Positions 9,046 to 18,382 are shown, counted from the first letter of the stretch. The stretch is 64,000 nucleotides of DNA from Sphingomonadales bacterium (GCA_016707885.1 JADJGU010000001.1:1119501-1183500), one strand, 5' to 3'. The notes: generated by a model from the letters alone, not told the origin. Made by a program: numbers and translations.

Positions 9046-9139
9046 CAAAATGCAAGACGTAGATGCGAATCTGAGTAGCTTGATGATGAAATCGAGATTG
9101 AGTGTCGATATCGCCGATGTTGCTCTGTCATCATTTGGA

Positions 9140-12100
9140 ATGGTGTTTCAAAACACGCGTCTTACGTTTCAGCTTATTCTCCAGTTTCTTGCGGCATTCT
9201 ACTGTCTCATCGGCGCTGATACGTCACGTGCCAATTTACCCTCACCCACGCCGGTGTCGGCCTCGGCTGGGGGGGGATGGAATTGGGACGGTCTTGGAAC
9301 AACCATGTATTCAACTCCGCAAGAGGCGTGTTTGAGACAATTTCAGAAATATGCACCAAGAGGTACAAATTTCCCCCCCACGCGCGTTTCGGACACAACT
9401 TATAAATGCAAATGGACTGGGAGCCTGATCAACCCAGGTTGGGTGCGCTTCAATTGCCGCGCCGGGTATACCTATTATGCGCCGGGACAGTGCCTCCTGC
9501 CAGACAAGCGGATGACCGAGCAGTGTTGTGAAGAGGGCGAGCTGCGTGAAGTCAACGCACCGAAATCGCCTTCCACATCGCATCCTGTTTCGATTGGCGC
9601 CGGCACTAAAACCTGGGCAGAAGAGGATTATACCAGCGAAGACGGGCTGCTGACCGTCCGGCGAAACTATCGCTCACGTTTGCGTGGCGGCGAACGTTTG
9701 TCGTTGCAAGAACCCGAACGGTTCGGCGCTCATTGGCAAGGAACGATTCCCGGGCCACTGGTATTTGGGGCAACTGTTGACAGCGAGGTTGAATATCTGA
9801 CCGATTTTGGAGGTATTTTTGCTTTTGTCAGCACGACAGATCCGGCAAATACCACCTTCACCGCGAACACGGCTAAGGGAAGTGAGCATCGGCTAAAACT
9901 GGAAATCGTCGCGCAAATACCAGAAGGGATGGGTCGGAAGGATTTCATCGAGTCCGCTCCGGTCTCAGCTGCCGGTACCGGCGAATTTCGCGTTGGAATG
10001 CCCAATGGAGATTATGTGATATACCGCCGTCCGCAAGTGGTCGCGACAGGCGCAGGCGTTCGAACTGCTGTGCCAATCGAACACGGAAAGGCGAGCGGTT
10101 ACAAGCAGTATTTTGACTATGAAGAGGACTCGCCCGTTCCATATCGGTTGCGCGATAGTTTTGGCCGCGAAATCGGGTTCGAATGGGAACTGACCAACGA
10201 CATTCCCAGCCGATTGGGAGGGAGCGAGCGAGCGATCAAGAAATTGTCGTTGCCTGATGGCACCACTCTTGAATATGATTATGACGACGGTCTTGGCCGC
10301 CCCAGCCCACTCGGCCTGGCAAGCTCATCCTATAGTGGTGCAGGCGGCTCGGGCGGCGGTGGGACGATTATCTGGTCGACCAGCACAATCGCCTACTCGA
10401 AAACCCGATTGCGCACGGTTAAACGCAAGGCTGCCGGAGGGACGACCCTCTGGTCGCGCAAATATCTTTACGAAAACGCATATTTCCCATTCGCCCTTAC
10501 CGGCATAGAGGATCATGCAGAGCGGCGACTAACCACCTACACCTATGATTCGATCGGCGATGTTGCCTCGACAGAATCTGCAGGCGGGGCTGACCGTCAT
10601 GAATTTTCGCGCAGCTATCCGAGCGCAACGCGGATGCTGCGGACGGTCAAGGGACCGCTCGGGCATGTTGCAACCTATGAATACGAGATTCCCGCAACGA
10701 TCAAGCGATACAGTACAGCCAAGCTGCTGACGATCAAAGGGTCGATCAATGGCAGTGTTGAGGCCGACCAGTTGACCTACAGCTATTCGGGCAACCGGAT
10801 CGCTTCGCTAACTGACCGGCGCGGCACGGTAACCGCTTATGTCAACGACGCCAATCTGGGTCGGCCGACGCAGATAACCGATGCCTCGGGCAATGTGGCT
10901 GAACAGCAGACCGGAATCACCTGGCACCCCAATTGGGACCTTCCCGTTTCCGAACAGCAAGACGGACTTCGGATCGATAATGTGTATGATGCGCAGGGGC
11001 GGCTTACATCAAGCACAGCACTCGACACGACAACGCATAGCTTGCCCTATGCAACAGCAGGTCAAACGCGGACGACAAGCTATAGCTGGACAGCGCAGGG
11101 CAAGCTCGCATCGATCAATGGGCCGCTGGGGCCGGATGCGCAGGGGCGCGATGACATAGCCAGCTTTGCTTATGATACGGGGGGCAATCTGCTGAGCGTC
11201 ACCAGCGCACTCGGCCATATCACCAGCTTTGCAGGGCATGATGCCAATGGCAGGGCTGCGACGATGACCGACCCCAATGGCGTTGTGACGGCTTTCGGCT
11301 ATGATGGCTTGGGCCGGATGGCCTCGGTTGCTGTTAAGCATCCGGCCACTCCCGTGCTCGATGCGGTAACCACGCTTGAATATGACAGCGAAGGCCGCGT
11401 CATCGGCATTACGCAGCCGCAGACGGCGAAGCTGATCGTCGACTATAGCGTGACGGGCCGTGTGCTGGCTTTGCGTTCTCTGGATGGAGAGCGGATCGAT
11501 TTTACCTATGACCGACAAGGCAATGTCGTCTCGCAGACAGTGAAACGCAGCAACGGCAGCGTGACGCAATCGATGCAGCAAAGCTTTGACGCGCTGGGCC
11601 GCTTGCTGTCGACCACCTTGGGTGTGGGGCGGCCACAGCGCTTTCAATATGACAAGGAAGGCAATGTCACCATGCTTACCGATCCGCGCGATTTGACCAG
11701 CACGCTGGGGCTGGACGCACTGGGACGGGTGATCTCGAGCACGCATCCCGATGGCGGGGTAGAGGCCTCGACCTATAACAAGCGCGACGAGGCGGTGAGC
11801 TTCACGGATGCGATTGATGTAACAACCACATTCGTGCGCAACGGCTTTGGCGAGGTGATCCGCGAGGTCTCACCCGATCGCGGAACGAGCACTTACTATT
11901 ATGACGCCGCAGGCCGGATGACGGCAGAGATTGACGGTCGGGGCCAGCGGATCGACTATGGCTATGACATAGCGGGCCGCTTGCTCAGCAAAACTCCGGT
12001 TGGCCGCCCTGCTAGTGAAACCGTCCTTTACACCTATGACGGTACAGGATCCGGGGGCGGCCTTGGCGGCTATCAGACGGGCCGCCTGACCAGCATGAGC

Positions 12101-13894
12101 GATGGTTCGGGCACAACAAGGTTCGGCTATGACCATCGCGGCAATCTGATCGAGCGCCAGCAGGTGCTGGGATCGACCGCCGCTGCCAGCCTCACTTACA
12201 CCTATGACCTTGCCGACCGGATCACCGGGATCGGCTATCCCTCGGGCCGGACGGTGCGCTATGGTTATGATGGCAAGGGCCGGGTAGCGAGTGTGGAGAC
12301 GCGGGCCAGTGCGACGGCGGCCTGGGTGACGTTGGCGGGCAACATGAGCTACCAGCCCTTTGGTGCGGTCGAAAGCATGGCGCTGGGCAATGGTCTTGCG
12401 GTTGCCAATGATCGCGGGTTTGATGGAAGGCTTCGCGCAAGGACACTGACCAATGCGTCTAGCGGTGCGACGCCCATTGGCACGAGGCTCTCCGATCTCG
12501 CTTATGGTTATGATCCGGGCGGCAATGTGACGAGCATCGACGATGGGGTGACGCCTGAACGCTCGGCGATCTATGGCTATGATTCGATGGGCCGGATGAA
12601 CATGATGGTGGCCGACCCCGGACCGGGTGGTGGCAGCACGGCGGCGAGTTACAGCTACACTGGCGGCACCAACCAGCTGGCGAGCCTGACGACCGGCGCA
12701 GGTGGGCCTGCAAACACACGCGCCATCGCCTATGACGCGCGCGGCAACCCGACGGGTGAGGCGCGGCCGGGAGGCCAGAGCGTCAGCCTCGACTATGACG
12801 GCCATGGCCGGTTGATCAGCTATGCCCGCTCAGGCGAGGCCACACTCACCCATAGCTATAACGGCATGGATGATCGCATCGCGACCACGACGCTGCTGCC
12901 AGGCACCACCCCCGACACCCGCCTGTTCGTCTACGCCCCCGATGGCCGGGTGCTGGGCGAATATGGCGCATCCGCCAGCGACGTCCGCGCCGAGTTCATC
13001 TGGATGAGCCCGGAGGTTGGGCAGGCCAACAGCTTCGGCGGCGGCGATGACGGCCTTGGCGGCTATATGCCACTCGCGGTCGCGGCCAACGATAATGGTA
13101 GCGGCAGTGGCACCCCAATCCTCGCCTGGGTCCACGCCAACCATATGGGCGTGCCGAGCGTCTACACCGACAGCAGCGGCGCGCAGATCACACCACCCAC
13201 CGGCTACAGCGCCCCCGGGTTCCCCGGCCAGTCGCGCACGCTCGCAGACCTCTACCACAACCGCTACCGCGATTATGACCCAACCACCGGGCGATATATC
13301 CAAGCTGATCCGATTGGGCTGGAGGGTGGGGCGTCACCCTACAGCTATGCGTTGAACTCGCCGCTTAGGTATACCGATCCTAAAGGGCTGGCTGTACTAG
13401 CAGCGCCAGCAGCAGGGGCGGTCGGTGGCGCGAGCAGCGGGGGTATAGCCGCGTTTTGCGCATCTGGACCATGGGGTTGGGTGGTGTGCGGTGGCGGTGC
13501 GGTGATAGTGGTTGGGGCTTTGATATGGTATAATTGGGATGACGATTGTCCCGAACCGACCATGCTGCCAAGTGGAGGTGTGAAAGCCAGTCCGCCGTTC
13601 CAAATGGCGGGGGCTGGTAAGTCGCGCAAAGGAAAAACGCGTGATTGGACAGATGCAGGCAGCTACAACGGCGATTGGTGTGACCAACGATACAGCGAGG
13701 AAGAAAAGCTATGCCGAGAAAATTATGGCAATGTCTGGGGGTATGATCATTTTAGCTATCAAGGCTGTATTGAGAGAGCAAAAACCAGAAAGGATATGTG
13801 TAGACGCGGTTTGCAGCCTCCTCCTAGATGGTCGGATGGTGATGTAACTGGCGAACCGCTTATACCTACACGGAGCATATCCGATGGCAAATAA
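9140..13894 (+). CDS. RHS/YD-repeat polymorphic toxin
   Basis: A giant secreted RHS-family protein of 1,584 residues from ATG 9140, chosen because a signal peptide follows at once (LILQFLAAFYCLIGADTSRA). The frame is open to an ATG at 9020, which would bury that peptide 40 residues in. The body is a long series of YD repeats (for example FAYDTGGNLLSVTS, YGYDIAGRLLSKTP) that in this family build a hollow beta-cocoon around a toxin. The core ends with the hallmark RYRDYDPTTGRYIQADPIGLEGG. The roughly 160-residue variable tip holds a hydrophobic Gly/Ala segment, then a basic Cys-containing region with the spacing CDQRYSEEEKLC, GCIERAKTRKDMCRRG. I infer a toxin domain; its activity is not recognisable. 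The 3' end overlaps the AT-rich next gene, as expected for toxin and immunity pairs. Confidence 0.9.
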   Translation: MVFQNTRLTFQLILQFLAAFYCLIGADTSRANLPSPTPVSASAGGGWNWDGLGTTMYSTPQEACLRQFQKYAPRGTNFPPTRVSDTTYKCKWTGSLINPGWVRFNCRAGYTYYAPGQCLLPDKRMTEQCCEEGELREVNAPKSPSTSHPVSIGAGTKTWAEEDYTSEDGLLTVRRNYRSRLRGGERLSLQEPERFGAHWQGTIPGPLVFGATVDSEVEYLTDFGGIFAFVSTTDPANTTFTANTAKGSEHRLKLEIVAQIPEGMGRKDFIESAPVSAAGTGEFRVGMPNGDYVIYRRPQVVATGAGVRTAVPIEHGKASGYKQYFDYEEDSPVPYRLRDSFGREIGFEWELTNDIPSRLGGSERAIKKLSLPDGTTLEYDYDDGLGRPSPLGLASSSYSGAGGSGGGGTIIWSTSTIAYSKTRLRTVKRKAAGGTTLWSRKYLYENAYFPFALTGIEDHAERRLTTYTYDSIGDVASTESAGGADRHEFSRSYPSATRMLRTVKGPLGHVATYEYEIPATIKRYSTAKLLTIKGSINGSVEADQLTYSYSGNRIASLTDRRGTVTAYVNDANLGRPTQITDASGNVAEQQTGITWHPNWDLPVSEQQDGLRIDNVYDAQGRLTSSTALDTTTHSLPYATAGQTRTTSYSWTAQGKLASINGPLGPDAQGRDDIASFAYDTGGNLLSVTSALGHITSFAGHDANGRAATMTDPNGVVTAFGYDGLGRMASVAVKHPATPVLDAVTTLEYDSEGRVIGITQPQTAKLIVDYSVTGRVLALRSLDGERIDFTYDRQGNVVSQTVKRSNGSVTQSMQQSFDALGRLLSTTLGVGRPQRFQYDKEGNVTMLTDPRDLTSTLGLDALGRVISSTHPDGGVEASTYNKRDEAVSFTDAIDVTTTFVRNGFGEVIREVSPDRGTSTYYYDAAGRMTAEIDGRGQRIDYGYDIAGRLLSKTPVGRPASETVLYTYDGTGSGGGLGGYQTGRLTSMSDGSGTTRFGYDHRGNLIERQQVLGSTAAASLTYTYDLADRITGIGYPSGRTVRYGYDGKGRVASVETRASATAAWVTLAGNMSYQPFGAVESMALGNGLAVANDRGFDGRLRARTLTNASSGATPIGTRLSDLAYGYDPGGNVTSIDDGVTPERSAIYGYDSMGRMNMMVADPGPGGGSTAASYSYTGGTNQLASLTTGAGGPANTRAIAYDARGNPTGEARPGGQSVSLDYDGHGRLISYARSGEATLTHSYNGMDDRIATTTLLPGTTPDTRLFVYAPDGRVLGEYGASASDVRAEFIWMSPEVGQANSFGGGDDGLGGYMPLAVAANDNGSGSGTPILAWVHANHMGVPSVYTDSSGAQITPPTGYSAPGFPGQSRTLADLYHNRYRDYDPTTGRYIQADPIGLEGGASPYSYALNSPLRYTDPKGLAVLAAPAAGAVGGASSGGIAAFCASGPWGWVVCGGGAVIVVGALIWYNWDDDCPEPTMLPSGGVKASPPFQMAGAGKSRKGKTRDWTDAGSYNGDWCDQRYSEEEKLCRENYGNVWGYDHFSYQGCIERAKTRKDMCRRGLQPPPRWSDGDVTGEPLIPTRSISDGK
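12575..13024 (+). repeat. RHS core segment duplicated downstream
   Basis: These 450 bp inside the RHS gene recur in direct orientation at 14661-15107, nearly identical apart from small indels. The duplicated part is the last section of the core before the toxin tip. Duplications of this kind are typical of RHS loci where one toxin cassette has displaced another by recombination through the conserved core. Confidence 0.9.
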
Positions 13895-14504
13895 TAATAA
13901 TTTTTTGTTTTGGGATAGTGAAGCACGTTTTCTTTATGAAAAATCTATTTTTGAGTCATTGAGCAAGTATACAAGAAGTCGTACAAATTCATTGCTAGCA
14001 ATATTAGAAAAAGAAAGAGATATATCTAAAAAAAGTATAGTTCTTGAGCTAATACTGAGAGAATATATATTTCTGGATAACAAAAAATTGTTCTTTTTTT
14101 TAAAAAAATCACTAAAAAAGAATGATTATATTATATCAGTGTATAACAATGTACTCAGGTATTTCATAGAACAATACAATGTAGACTTTGTTAGCTTTGA
14201 TAAGAATGAATTCATAAAAAAATATATAGAAACATATATCGTCTATTTTAATTTAAATTCAGAAAATTATAAAAAGTTCATCATCTGTTTTTTAGGATTG
14301 ATGGATTATGTCTATAATGATGAATTTAAATTTGATATTAAACTTATTTTCGAGAAACTTATAGTTAAGATGTCTAAAATTAATATAGAAGAAAAAGACT
14401 TATATTTTGAAAATATGATAAAGCATAACTATTTTCATATATTTAATAGAATTGGTGTGAGAGATGAAGATATTTATAATTATATTCTAGGTAGTGCGAA
14501 ATAG
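13884..14504 (+). CDS. Putative immunity protein for the RHS toxin tip
   Basis: A 206-residue protein rich in Lys, Ile, Phe, Tyr and Asn, with no signal peptide or clear transmembrane segment, probably an alpha-helical cytoplasmic protein. I recognise no family. Its ATG lies 11 bp inside the RHS stop region, so it is probably translationally coupled to the toxin. Its DNA is strikingly AT-rich with long A/T runs, unlike anything else in the window, which suggests horizontal acquisition together with the toxin tip. Position, size, overlap and composition are what is usually seen for immunity genes behind RHS toxins. The role is inferred from context only. Confidence 0.7.
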   Translation: MANNNNFLFWDSEARFLYEKSIFESLSKYTRSRTNSLLAILEKERDISKKSIVLELILREYIFLDNKKLFFFLKKSLKKNDYIISVYNNVLRYFIEQYNVDFVSFDKNEFIKKYIETYIVYFNLNSENYKKFIICFLGLMDYVYNDEFKFDIKLIFEKLIVKMSKINIEEKDLYFENMIKHNYFHIFNRIGVRDEDIYNYILGSAK

Positions 14505-14660
14505 CTACCTTATATGTCTGAATTATGGATAAGGCCGTAGACTCTGATTTTGCTATGCGCTTGTTGCGTGGTTCGAAGAGTGGCTGCGGATGACGGGTAT
14601 ATTCAGTAATTAAGTAAGCTTACCAGCTTGTGGGGAACGACGCTGTCTGATCTGTCTTGC

Positions 14661-15107
14661 GGCTATGATTCGATGGGCCGGATGAACATGATGGTGGCCG
14701 ACCCCGGACCGGGTGGTGGCAGCACGGCGGCGAGTTACAGCTACACTGGCGGCACCAACCAGCTGGCGAGCCTGACGGCTAGGCGCAGGTGGGCCTGCAA
14801 ACACACGCGCCATCGCCTATGACGCGCGGCAACCCGACGGGTGAGGCGCGGCCGGGAGGCCAGAGCGTCAGCCTCGACTATGACGGCCATGGCCGGTTGA
14901 TCAGCTATGCCCGCTCAGGCGAGGCCACACTCACCCATAGCTATAACGGCATGGATGATCGCATCGCGACCACGACGCTGCTGCCGGCACCACCCCGACA
15001 CCCGCCTGTTCGTCTACGCCCCCGATGGCCGGGTGCTGGGCGAATATGGCGCATCCGCCAGCGACGTCCGCGCCGAGTTCATCTGGATGAGCCCGGAAGT
15101 TGGGCAG
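14661..15107 (+). pseudogene. Orphan RHS core fragment (displaced tip remnant)
   Basis: This stretch repeats 12575-13024 of the intact RHS gene but has no start, no DPxGL core end and no toxin tip. Compared with the source it has a one-base gain near 14775 and losses near 14825 and in the C-rich tract near 14990, so no single frame runs through. The 3' end stops exactly at the first base of the IS element. About 30 bp upstream of the identity resembles an earlier YD repeat at a lower level. I interpret it as the core end of an older RHS tip left behind when the present toxin-immunity cassette was inserted, later cut by the IS. Confidence 0.8.
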
Positions 15108-15133
15108 TGACGTGACCCCCAGCTTTCCTCCAG
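15108..15133 (+). repeat. IS terminal inverted repeat, transposase 3' side
   Basis: It starts TGACGTGACCCCC and continues with a diverged part ending TTTCCTCCAG. It pairs with the inverse of 16342-16368: the outer 13 bases are identical, and the inner TTTCCTCCAG is also shared after a one-base length difference. Confidence 0.85.
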
Positions 15134-15139
15134 CTGGGA

Positions 15140-16302
15140 TTAGAGCCGAGCCGCTTTGTTGCGCATGAGCGCGGTTGAAGCAATGGGCTGCGTAGCGGAG
15201 CCCGAAGGGCGTAGCGAAGCAGGCCATTGCTTATCCAGTTCGGCGGCGAACGCCGCCGGGGTTGCGTAGCCAAGAGACGAGTGCGGTCGCTCCCGGTTGT
15301 AGTCATCGACCCAGGCCGCGATCTCGACCCGGGCATGGGCCAGGCTCAGGAACAGCGTCTCGTTGAGCAGCTCGTCGCGCATACGGCCGTTAAAGCTCTC
15401 GACGTAGCCATTCTGCATCGGCTTGCCCGGTGCGATGTAATGCCACTCGACGCCGATCTGACCGCACCATGCGAGGACGGCATTGCTCGTGAGTTCCGTG
15501 CCATTATCGCTGACGATCATGCCAGGCTTGCCGCGCTGTTCGATCAGCTGGGTCAGTTCGCGCACGACGCGGCGGCCCGAGATCGAGGTGTCCGGCACCG
15601 CTGCCGTGCCTCCCTCGTCACGTCATCGACCACGTTGAGCACGCGGAACCGGCGCCCCGACGCCATCTGGTCATGCACGAAGTCCAGGCTCCAGCGCTGG
15701 TTCGGCAGCGCCAGCACCGGAGCAGGCGCTCTGGTCCCTACGGCCCTCCTGCGGCTGCGCCGCCTGACTGCCAGCCCCTCCTCCGGTAGATACGTTGGGT
15801 CTTCTTGCGGTTGATCATCACGCCCTCCCGGCGCAGCAGGATGTGCAGACGGCGATAGCCGAACCGCCGCCGCTGGTTGGCCAGCTCGCGCAGCTTCTCA
15901 CGCAGACGGGCATCATCGTCCCGGGTGGAACGGTAACGCACACTCTTGCGATCGGCATCGAGGACACGGCACGCCCGCCGTTCGCTCATCCCGTGGCATG
16001 CCCGGAGATGAGCTACAGCTTCCCGCATGGCGGCGGGCGTCAGAACTTTTTGCCAGGGAGATCCTTCAACGCCACGTTGTCCAGCATCGTCCGCCAGCAG
16101 TCGCTTGAGCTTCGCGTTCTCGCTCTCAAGATCCTTCAGTCGCCGGGCCTCGGACACTTCCAGCCCGCCATACTTCGACTTCCAGTTGTAGATCGTCGCT
16201 TCGGATACACCGTGCCGCCTCGCCAGATCTGCGGTCTTCGCCCGCCTCAGCCTCCTTCAGCACGCCGATGATCTGCTCTTCTGAAAACCTCGTTCTCTTC
16301 AT
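15140..16302 (-). pseudogene. IS3-family transposase (OrfA/OrfB), frameshifted
   Basis: Read on the minus strand from 16302, the OrfA part begins MKRTRFSEEQIIGVLKEAEAG. A one-base change near 16236 then breaks the helix-turn-helix region, which can be restored as HGVSEATIYNWK in another frame. The next open piece (16157-15738) covers the end of OrfA and the start of OrfB (REAVAHLRACHGMSERRACR, then RRFGYRRLHILLRREG). The last piece (15598-15140) carries most of the DDE core, with IVSDNGTEL and the catalytic Glu in ESFNGRMRDEL. The first catalytic Asp lies in the stretch between pieces (LDFVHDQ). IS3 elements normally use one programmed frameshift; here there are at least three extra breaks, so the enzyme is dead unless the indels are read errors. 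Confidence 0.85.
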
Positions 16303-16341
16303 CTCATCCGTCCTTCTGTTAGGGCCGGACTCTAATCAAGA

Positions 16342-16368
16342 CTGGAGGAAAATCAGGGGGTCACGTCA
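16342..16368 (-). repeat. IS terminal inverted repeat, transposase 5' side
   Basis: Read on the minus strand it starts TGACGTGACCCCC and continues to TTTTCCTCCAG, matching the repeat at 15108-15133 with one gap and a few differences. It lies about 40 bp upstream of the OrfA start. Confidence 0.85.
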
Positions 16369-17309
16369 GTTTCCATGCCAGATTTGCGGCGTCACGCAGG
16401 CCCGAACACATGCCCTGCCCGGCAAAGGGCGGGGTCTGGTGCGCAGCGTCGCTTAGCCAGCAGGACGCGGCCTTTGCGCCATTGACAGGCGATACGGGCG
16501 CGGAAGGTATATACCGCTTTGCGCTCCATCCGCACCGCGCCTTTCACATTCCAAGGCTCGAGCAGTTTCTCGATGAAGGCATCGTCGCTAACCTGCTCTG
16601 CGGTTTCGCCCGGTTTGATCATGAATTCCCAGCGATGTCGACCTTCCCCCATAAGCACACAGGTGGTTGGTCGCTCGGGATTGCAGATCTGAAGATTTTC
16701 GGTGGGCAGTCGCGAATAGTCGTCGACCAGCACATCGACCACCAGCCAAGGCTCTTCGAAATTGAGGTCATCAAATATAATTCCCGAATCCTCGCGCACC
16801 GGTGAACGCGCACCATCTGCGCCGACCAGATAACGTGCGCGGATTTCTCTCTCGCCATCGGTTGTCGCGATTTGCGCCGTTATTCCCGCGCCATCGTCCA
16901 CAAAGGATTTCAGCTCCCACTGGCCCTGCAATCGGGCATTGGAAAAAGCGGAGAGAGAACGGCGCAGCGCGGCTTCGACCGAGGGCTGGTGGATCATGTT
17001 CGCGATCGGCCAGCCACCAGGCCCGATTTGCTCCGATCCCCTGAAACGCAGCAGGACATCGCCCTTGGCATTGAGGAAGTCGTACCGCGACGCGCGTCGA
17101 CTGCCGCTCATAACCTCATCGACAATGCCTGCCTCTTGCAGGATGCGCAAGCATTCATGGTCAATATGCGCCGCGCGCGGCAGCGGGTAAATGTCTGCTT
17201 CCTTCTCCGCGACAATCACCTTCACTCCACGACGTGCGAGCAGCACCGCAAGCGTCACCCCCGTGGGACCGCCGCCAGCGATCAGCACATCGCAATCAAA
17301 ATCTGTCAT
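16369..17309 (-). pseudogene. FAD aromatic hydroxylase (MhpA-like), truncated
   Basis: The N-terminal 290 residues or so are a class A flavoprotein monooxygenase of the PheA/TfdB/MhpA type. The dinucleotide motif GGGPTG is near residues 12-17, and the DG motif follows in YLVGADGARSPVR. Such enzymes hydroxylate phenolic rings with NAD(P)H and oxygen. At about 16453 an extra base changes frame; beyond it the correct protein can still be read as GDAAHQTPPFAGQGMCSGLRD. The DNA then stops at the IS end, in the codons for NLAWK. The family is about 500-600 residues, so roughly 200 C-terminal residues are missing. It is probably inactive. It is the distal gene of the dioxygenase operon, which makes it the likely first catabolic step, now lost. 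Confidence 0.85.
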
Positions 17310-17345
17310 CCGATCCCTCCCCCGGATTTGGCGAAACCCAGCCTT

Positions 17346-18377
17346 TCAAAGCACTAAAATCATCCCGTCCTGCGCCACGGTCAGCTTGCCCTTGAAATGG
17401 TGCCCCATCCCCTCGGTGTACATCTGACGGACGACGAAACTATCCGGATAGGGAATGAGGTGGGTGAGCAGCAGGTGCTTCACCCCGGCCGCCTGTGCCT
17501 GCTTCGCAAGCGCGATGTTGTCGGCATGATAGGGGATGGTCCGCTCGGCAACGGTGGCCTCGAAATCCATGCCGAGCTTTTTCATCTGCGGGATCGCGCG
17601 GCGCACCATGTGCGCGGCATAGGATTCATGGACGGCAAGATCGGCATTGCGCATCGCATCCATGTTCACCGGGCTGACTTCGGTATCGCCGCTGACGAAG
17701 ACCTTCTTGCCCTTATATTTGAGGACATAGCCAAGAGCGGGCTTCACCGGATCATGTACAACAAGCGCAGCGTCGATTGTCACCCCGCCCTTGTCATACA
17801 CCCGCACCGAGCGCTGCCCTTCGACAAAGGCGATTTCGAGCGGCACGCCAAAGGCGACAGCACGGTTCTTCGCGAGGTGCGGCATATTGGCACTGCGATA
17901 GCCCTCGTCGAGCGCATAGGCTTGCGAGAAACCATCGAGCACCTGCTTCGTACCGACCGGACCTTGCACTTCAAGCGGCGACTTGCGGCCCCAGATCCAG
18001 CCGGCATTGATAAGCGTCGCAACGTCATTGAAATGATCCGAATGGAAATGGGTGATGAACACGCGCTCCAACTGGTTCACCGGAATCTTCGAATGCGCGA
18101 GCGAGCGCACTGCGCCGTCACCAACGTCAAAGAGGAACATCTTCCCGCCCGCCGACACCAGCGTGCAGGCCTGTGCCTTGGCCGAGCTGACTTCGGGCGA
18201 ACCCGTACCGCAGATCAAGACGCGGACATGCTCCTTATCCTCAAGGAAGCTACGATCCGGCTGCTGCTGCAACCTGGCCTGGACGGCCCGGTCAACCAGC
18301 GCATCACGATTGACCCATGCCAGCACCGTTGCGGCGACAAGCAACGCAATCGTCGCGTAAGCCAGTTTGCGAAGCAT
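17346..18377 (-). CDS. Membrane-anchored MBL-fold metallohydrolase
   Basis: A 343-residue protein with an N-terminal hydrophobic segment at about residues 7-20, which may be a signal anchor. The metallo-beta-lactamase fold follows. The zinc motif THFHSDH is preceded by the early strand VRVLICGTGSPE, with a later VFVSGDTE and a terminal LLLTHLIPYP. The layout resembles the RNase Z/arylsulfatase (AtsA-like) branch of the superfamily, in which HxHxDH binds two metal ions. Placement in an aromatic-degradation operon suggests hydrolysis of an ester, lactone or ring-cleavage product outside the cytoplasm, but the substrate cannot be told from sequence. The gene lies between the truncated hydroxylase and the FAH-family gene. 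Confidence 0.8.
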   Translation of the reverse strand: MLRKLAYATIALLVAATVLAWVNRDALVDRAVQARLQQQPDRSFLEDKEHVRVLICGTGSPEVSSAKAQACTLVSAGGKMFLFDVGDGAVRSLAHSKIPVNQLERVFITHFHSDHFNDVATLINAGWIWGRKSPLEVQGPVGTKQVLDGFSQAYALDEGYRSANMPHLAKNRAVAFGVPLEIAFVEGQRSVRVYDKGGVTIDAALVVHDPVKPALGYVLKYKGKKVFVSGDTEVSPVNMDAMRNADLAVHESYAAHMVRRAIPQMKKLGMDFEATVAERTIPYHADNIALAKQAQAAGVKHLLLTHLIPYPDSFVVRQMYTEGMGHHFKGKLTVAQDGMILVL

Positions 18378-18382
18378 CTACC

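Larger units (their letters stand above)
15108..16368 (-). mobile_element. IS3-family insertion sequence, decayed
   Basis: A 1,261-bp element bounded by imperfect inverted repeats starting TGACGTGACCCCC on both sides, with the TG...CA termini usual for IS3-family elements. It carries a minus-strand OrfA/OrfB transposase broken by several frame changes. The bases flanking the ends (GGCAG on the left, GTTTC on the right) do not form a target duplication. The left neighbour is an RHS fragment and the right neighbour is a truncated hydroxylase gene. The missing duplication suggests that DNA on one side was lost by IS-mediated recombination after insertion. Confidence 0.85.

Noticed and set aside
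11870..12805. Long minus-strand open frame antisense to the RHS gene (311 codons)
   Set aside because: It lies opposite the repetitive YD-repeat coding region, has no family resemblance and no ribosome site; the repeat codon pattern leaves the antisense frame open.
9140..13300. Tandem repeats in the RHS gene as a possible CRISPR array or satellite
   Set aside because: The repeats are degenerate YD protein repeats in an intact frame, without identical direct repeats and unique spacers.
15108..16368. Whether the IS carries a passenger gene
   Set aside because: All 1.26 kb is accounted for by the OrfA/OrfB transposase pieces and terminal repeats.
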